Below are positions 62,027 to 64,000 of a stretch of DNA of 64,000 nucleotides, one piece after another; positions within the stretch are counted from its first letter, which is position 1; each line of letters opens with the position of its first letter. Position numbers and translations under genes: made by a program. Origin of the DNA: an uncultured Prevotellaceae bacterium (lineage in GTDB: Bacteria; Bacteroidota; Bacteroidia; Bacteroidales; Bacteroidaceae); contig CACYQD010000002.1 in NCBI GenBank assembly GCA_902776475.1, positions 1 through 64,000 on the forward strand, in the 5' to 3' direction. The notes under the pieces are model-generated. The model was not told where the DNA came from, ran no database searches, and worked only from the letters and a program-made list of their open reading frames with translations.

Positions 62027-63315
62027 TTCTTCATGTATTCGTATCCGATGCGGCAATGCAGGCAGTCCTTTTTGTCGCAGTATTCTTTTTTCAGTTGGAT
62101 GAGGGCCTGGCTGTCGCCGGCATTGTCCACGGTGAGTCCGCAGTCCTGCCACATCCTGACTATATGGTTGTTTTCCGCCCGGAGTTGTTCGAGCAGGTCA
62201 AAGGCCCTGTCACACCATTTCTCATTGCCCTTGTAACGGCCGTAGGCAAAAAGCATGGGGACAGCCGTGTTGATGATCAGCAAGTTGATGGAGAAGGGCG
62301 ACAGGTGCTTTCCGTTCTTCGCACTCTCGCTTCCGAAGACATAGTGTGTCTCCCAATAAGGTGTCACCTGTGTCGAGAGCGCGTCGGAGAGCGCCGCCAC
62401 ATTGTCACACTCCACGAGTTGGCTTAGTCCTGCCCTCCGGGAATAATAGAGGTAAGCGAGTTGTGAGATGCGGATATGAGGGAAGTTCTGCGGTCTCATC
62501 CGCAGAAATTTCCACAACTTGTGATCGATGGGAGTGAGGCCGAACTTATGGGCCAGGTAGAGATATTCGTTTCTCAGTCGGGCGAAATAGCCCTCATTGA
62601 GCGCCGCCTGCTGATAGCGCTCCGGCACGGCCTGCAGGTCGAGCAGTCCGGCCTGTCCCATGAAGATCGCCTCCACCTGCAAGAGGTTGTCGCGGTGATG
62701 ATCGACAGCGTGCAGGGGGATGCTCTTCGCCCATGCCTCAAAGGCATCGCTGTTGACGCCAAAACCGTAGTTTCGTGCCAAGGTGACGAAATAGCCCGCT
62801 TCCCACGAACCGTCACAGAACTTCACCCTTTGTTTGATGGCCTCTATCTTCTGTTCCAGCCGTTCGGTCTGCAGGGCGCTCATCCAACTGTGAATGAGGA
62901 GTTTCGACAGGTTGGGAATGATTCTATAGCAAGGCGGATAATGGTCGGTGCGGAGCAGTTCCTCATAATGTTCTGCGACATGCTGAGGCACACTGAGCTG
63001 CATCTGTGGAGGCACGAGCCCGCTGCTGGTCCTGGCCACGGCATCGATTTTCCCGCAGACATGGAGGACGACGTTGTCATAGGCTGGGTCATGGTCATGC
63101 CCGTGGGCGAACCAGTCGCTGGCCTTGTCATGGATCTCCACGTTGCCCACCCAGAGCGTCCCGTCGATCTTCACCTTGGCATTGAAGAAATCAGGTCCGG
63201 CATGCCGGTTGTGCAGTCCGGGGTCGATGACCTCCACGACCCTGTTGTCGGTGGTCGTGAGGATGGCGAGGGGGAAGAGCTTGTGCTTCCAGCAGTAGTG
63301 CAGCAATGCTTCCAT
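62023..63315 (-). CDS. DUF2851 family protein
   Basis: A 430-residue cytoplasmic protein of the DUF2851 family, widespread in Bacteroidetes and of unknown function. Recognisable parts are LHYCWKHKLFPL at the start, GLHNRHAGPDFFNAKVKIDG, WVGNVEIHDKASDWFAHGHDHDPAYDNVVLHV and a C-terminal cysteine-rich tail (EYCDKKDCLHCRIGYEYMKK). The N-terminal GPDFFNA...NVEIH...W pattern recalls nuclease-like folds, but this is inference. It heads the dprA operon and is divergent from metG. Confidence 0.88.
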   Translation of the reverse strand: MEALLHYCWKHKLFPLAILTTTDNRVVEVIDPGLHNRHAGPDFFNAKVKIDGTLWVGNVEIHDKASDWFAHGHDHDPAYDNVVLHVCGKIDAVARTSSGLVPPQMQLSVPQHVAEHYEELLRTDHYPPCYRIIPNLSKLLIHSWMSALQTERLEQKIEAIKQRVKFCDGSWEAGYFVTLARNYGFGVNSDAFEAWAKSIPLHAVDHHRDNLLQVEAIFMGQAGLLDLQAVPERYQQAALNEGYFARLRNEYLYLAHKFGLTPIDHKLWKFLRMRPQNFPHIRISQLAYLYYSRRAGLSQLVECDNVAALSDALSTQVTPYWETHYVFGSESAKNGKHLSPFSINLLIINTAVPMLFAYGRYKGNEKWCDRAFDLLEQLRAENNHIVRMWQDCGLTVDNAGDSQALIQLKKEYCDKKDCLHCRIGYEYMKK

Positions 63316-63342
63316 GGACGGTTGGTTTTGATATACAGCCTA

Positions 63343-63374
63343 CAAAAATAGGCAAAAAAGCTGATATGCACAAA
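63343..63374 (-). promoter_or_regulatory. Promoter of the DUF2851-dprA-dusB-ribF operon
   Basis: On the minus strand TTTG (63374-63371), a 20-bp spacer and TATTTTTG (63350-63343) form a complete promoter, 27 nt before the DUF2851 start. It is back-to-back with the metG promoter. Confidence 0.8.
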
Positions 63375-63376
63375 GA

Positions 63377-63400
63377 GATTATCCAAAATTTGGGATAATC
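63377..63400. promoter_or_regulatory. 24-bp palindrome between divergent promoters
   Basis: GATTATCC and GGATAATC are perfect 8-nt arms around an AAAATTTG centre. The site covers the -33 element of the metG promoter (63389-63392) and begins 3 bp from the -33 element of the opposite promoter. This is the geometry of an operator for a dimeric regulator. Confidence 0.6.
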
Positions 63401-63420
63401 AAATCTTTATGCTACTTTTG
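63389..63420 (+). promoter_or_regulatory. Promoter of metG
   Basis: TTTG (63389-63392), a 20-bp spacer and TACTTTTG (63413-63420) form a full promoter, 18 nt before the ATG at 63438. Confidence 0.85.
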
Positions 63421-63437
63421 CAGAAAATTTCAGAACC

Positions 63438-64000
63438 ATGCAACAGAAGAACTACAAACGGACGACCGTCACCGCCGCACTGCCCTATGCCAACGGAGGC
63501 GTGCACATCGGTCATCTTGCCGGAGTCTATGTGCCGGCCGACATTTACGTGAGATACCTTCGTCTGAAGAAACAGGACGTGATCTTCATCGGAGGCAGCG
63601 ACGAGCACGGCGTGCCCATCACCCTGCGTGCCCGCCAGGAAGGCATCACTCCGCAAGACGTGGTCGATCGCTACCACAAACTCATCAAAGACTCCTTCGA
63701 GCAGTTCGGCATCTCCTTCGACATCTACTCCCGCACCACCTCGAAGACCCACCACCAGTTTGCCGCGGAATTCTTCCGCAAACTCTACGACGAGGGCAAA
63801 CTTGTCGAGAAGACCAGCAAACAGTATTATGACGAAGAGGTGCAGGCCTTCCTCACCGACCGCGACATCGTGGGCGAATGTCCCTATTGCCACCATGAGG
63901 CTTACGGCAACCAGTGTGAGAACGGTTGCGGCCGCGACCTCTCTCCCGAGGAACTGATCAACCCGCGCAGCAAGCGCAGCGACTCCACCCCCGTGCTCCG
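63438..64000 (+). CDS. metG: Methionyl-tRNA synthetase (5' part, cut by the window)
   Basis: MetG charges tRNA-Met with methionine. The frame is open from the ATG at 63438 to the window end (187 codons). It begins [20 protein letters not shown], with the class I signature VHIGHLAG and then GSDEHGVPI. The zinc-binding connective domain is seen in [20 protein letters not shown] with four cysteines. The KMSKS motif and C-terminal domain lie beyond the window. Confidence 0.96.
   Translation, partial: MQQKNYKRTTVTAALPYANGGVHIGHLAGVYVPADIYVRYLRLKKQDVIFIGGSDEHGVPITLRARQEGITPQDVVDRYHKLIKDSFEQFGISFDIYSRTTSKTHHQFAAEFFRKLYDEGKLVEKTSKQYYDEEVQAFLTDRDIVGECPYCHHEAYGNQCENGCGRDLSPEELINPRSKRSDSTPVL

Overview
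The window looks like a chromosomal segment of a Bacteroidales bacterium, most likely Prevotellaceae (Prevotella/Segatella group). This is inferred from the tandem SusC/SusD pairs, from lipoprotein signals typical of the phylum, from the Bacteroidetes promoter form (TTTG, about 20 bp, TAnnTTTG) seen repeatedly ahead of genes, and from the sequence character of the housekeeping proteins. No database search was possible, so the genus is inference.

Layout. A tRNA-Asn (minus) opens the window, followed by an S41 periplasmic protease (414-2078), the rimP-nusA-infB translation/transcription operon (2251-7000), the sufBCD-sufS iron-sulfur assembly cluster (7129-12034) and rnhB. A WcaJ-type sugar-phosphate transferase and a large secreted C10-type cysteine protease follow, ending at a bidirectional terminator near 17760. 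Then come three minus-strand genes (AlbA-like protein, GH35 beta-galactosidase, esterase). A plus-strand group is divergent from them: sialate-O-acetylesterase-like protein, Nudix hydrolase, small membrane protein, PIG-L deacetylase and BspA-type leucine-rich repeat protein. The topA-aroK-speA-argB group runs from 27490 to 33032.

The accessory centre is a polysaccharide utilization locus on the minus strand (56215 down to 33048). It encodes three fasciclin-domain proteins, two SusC/SusD pairs, a 1239-residue multi-domain surface protein and a GH98 glycoside hydrolase with a carbohydrate-binding tail. An ECF sigma factor gene with a small membrane partner lies divergently at its upstream end. 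GH98 enzymes of Bacteroidetes and streptococci cut complex xylan or blood-group glycans, so a branched glycan substrate is likely, but the sequence does not decide which.

The right end is a housekeeping minus-strand cluster: CAAX-type membrane protease, ribF, dusB, dprA, an acyl-CoA thioesterase and a DUF2851 protein. It diverges from metG, which runs off the window. The shared metG/DUF2851 promoter region has two well-formed promoters and a 24-bp palindrome between and over their -33 elements. No CRISPR array, rRNA, transposase, integrase or phage gene was seen.
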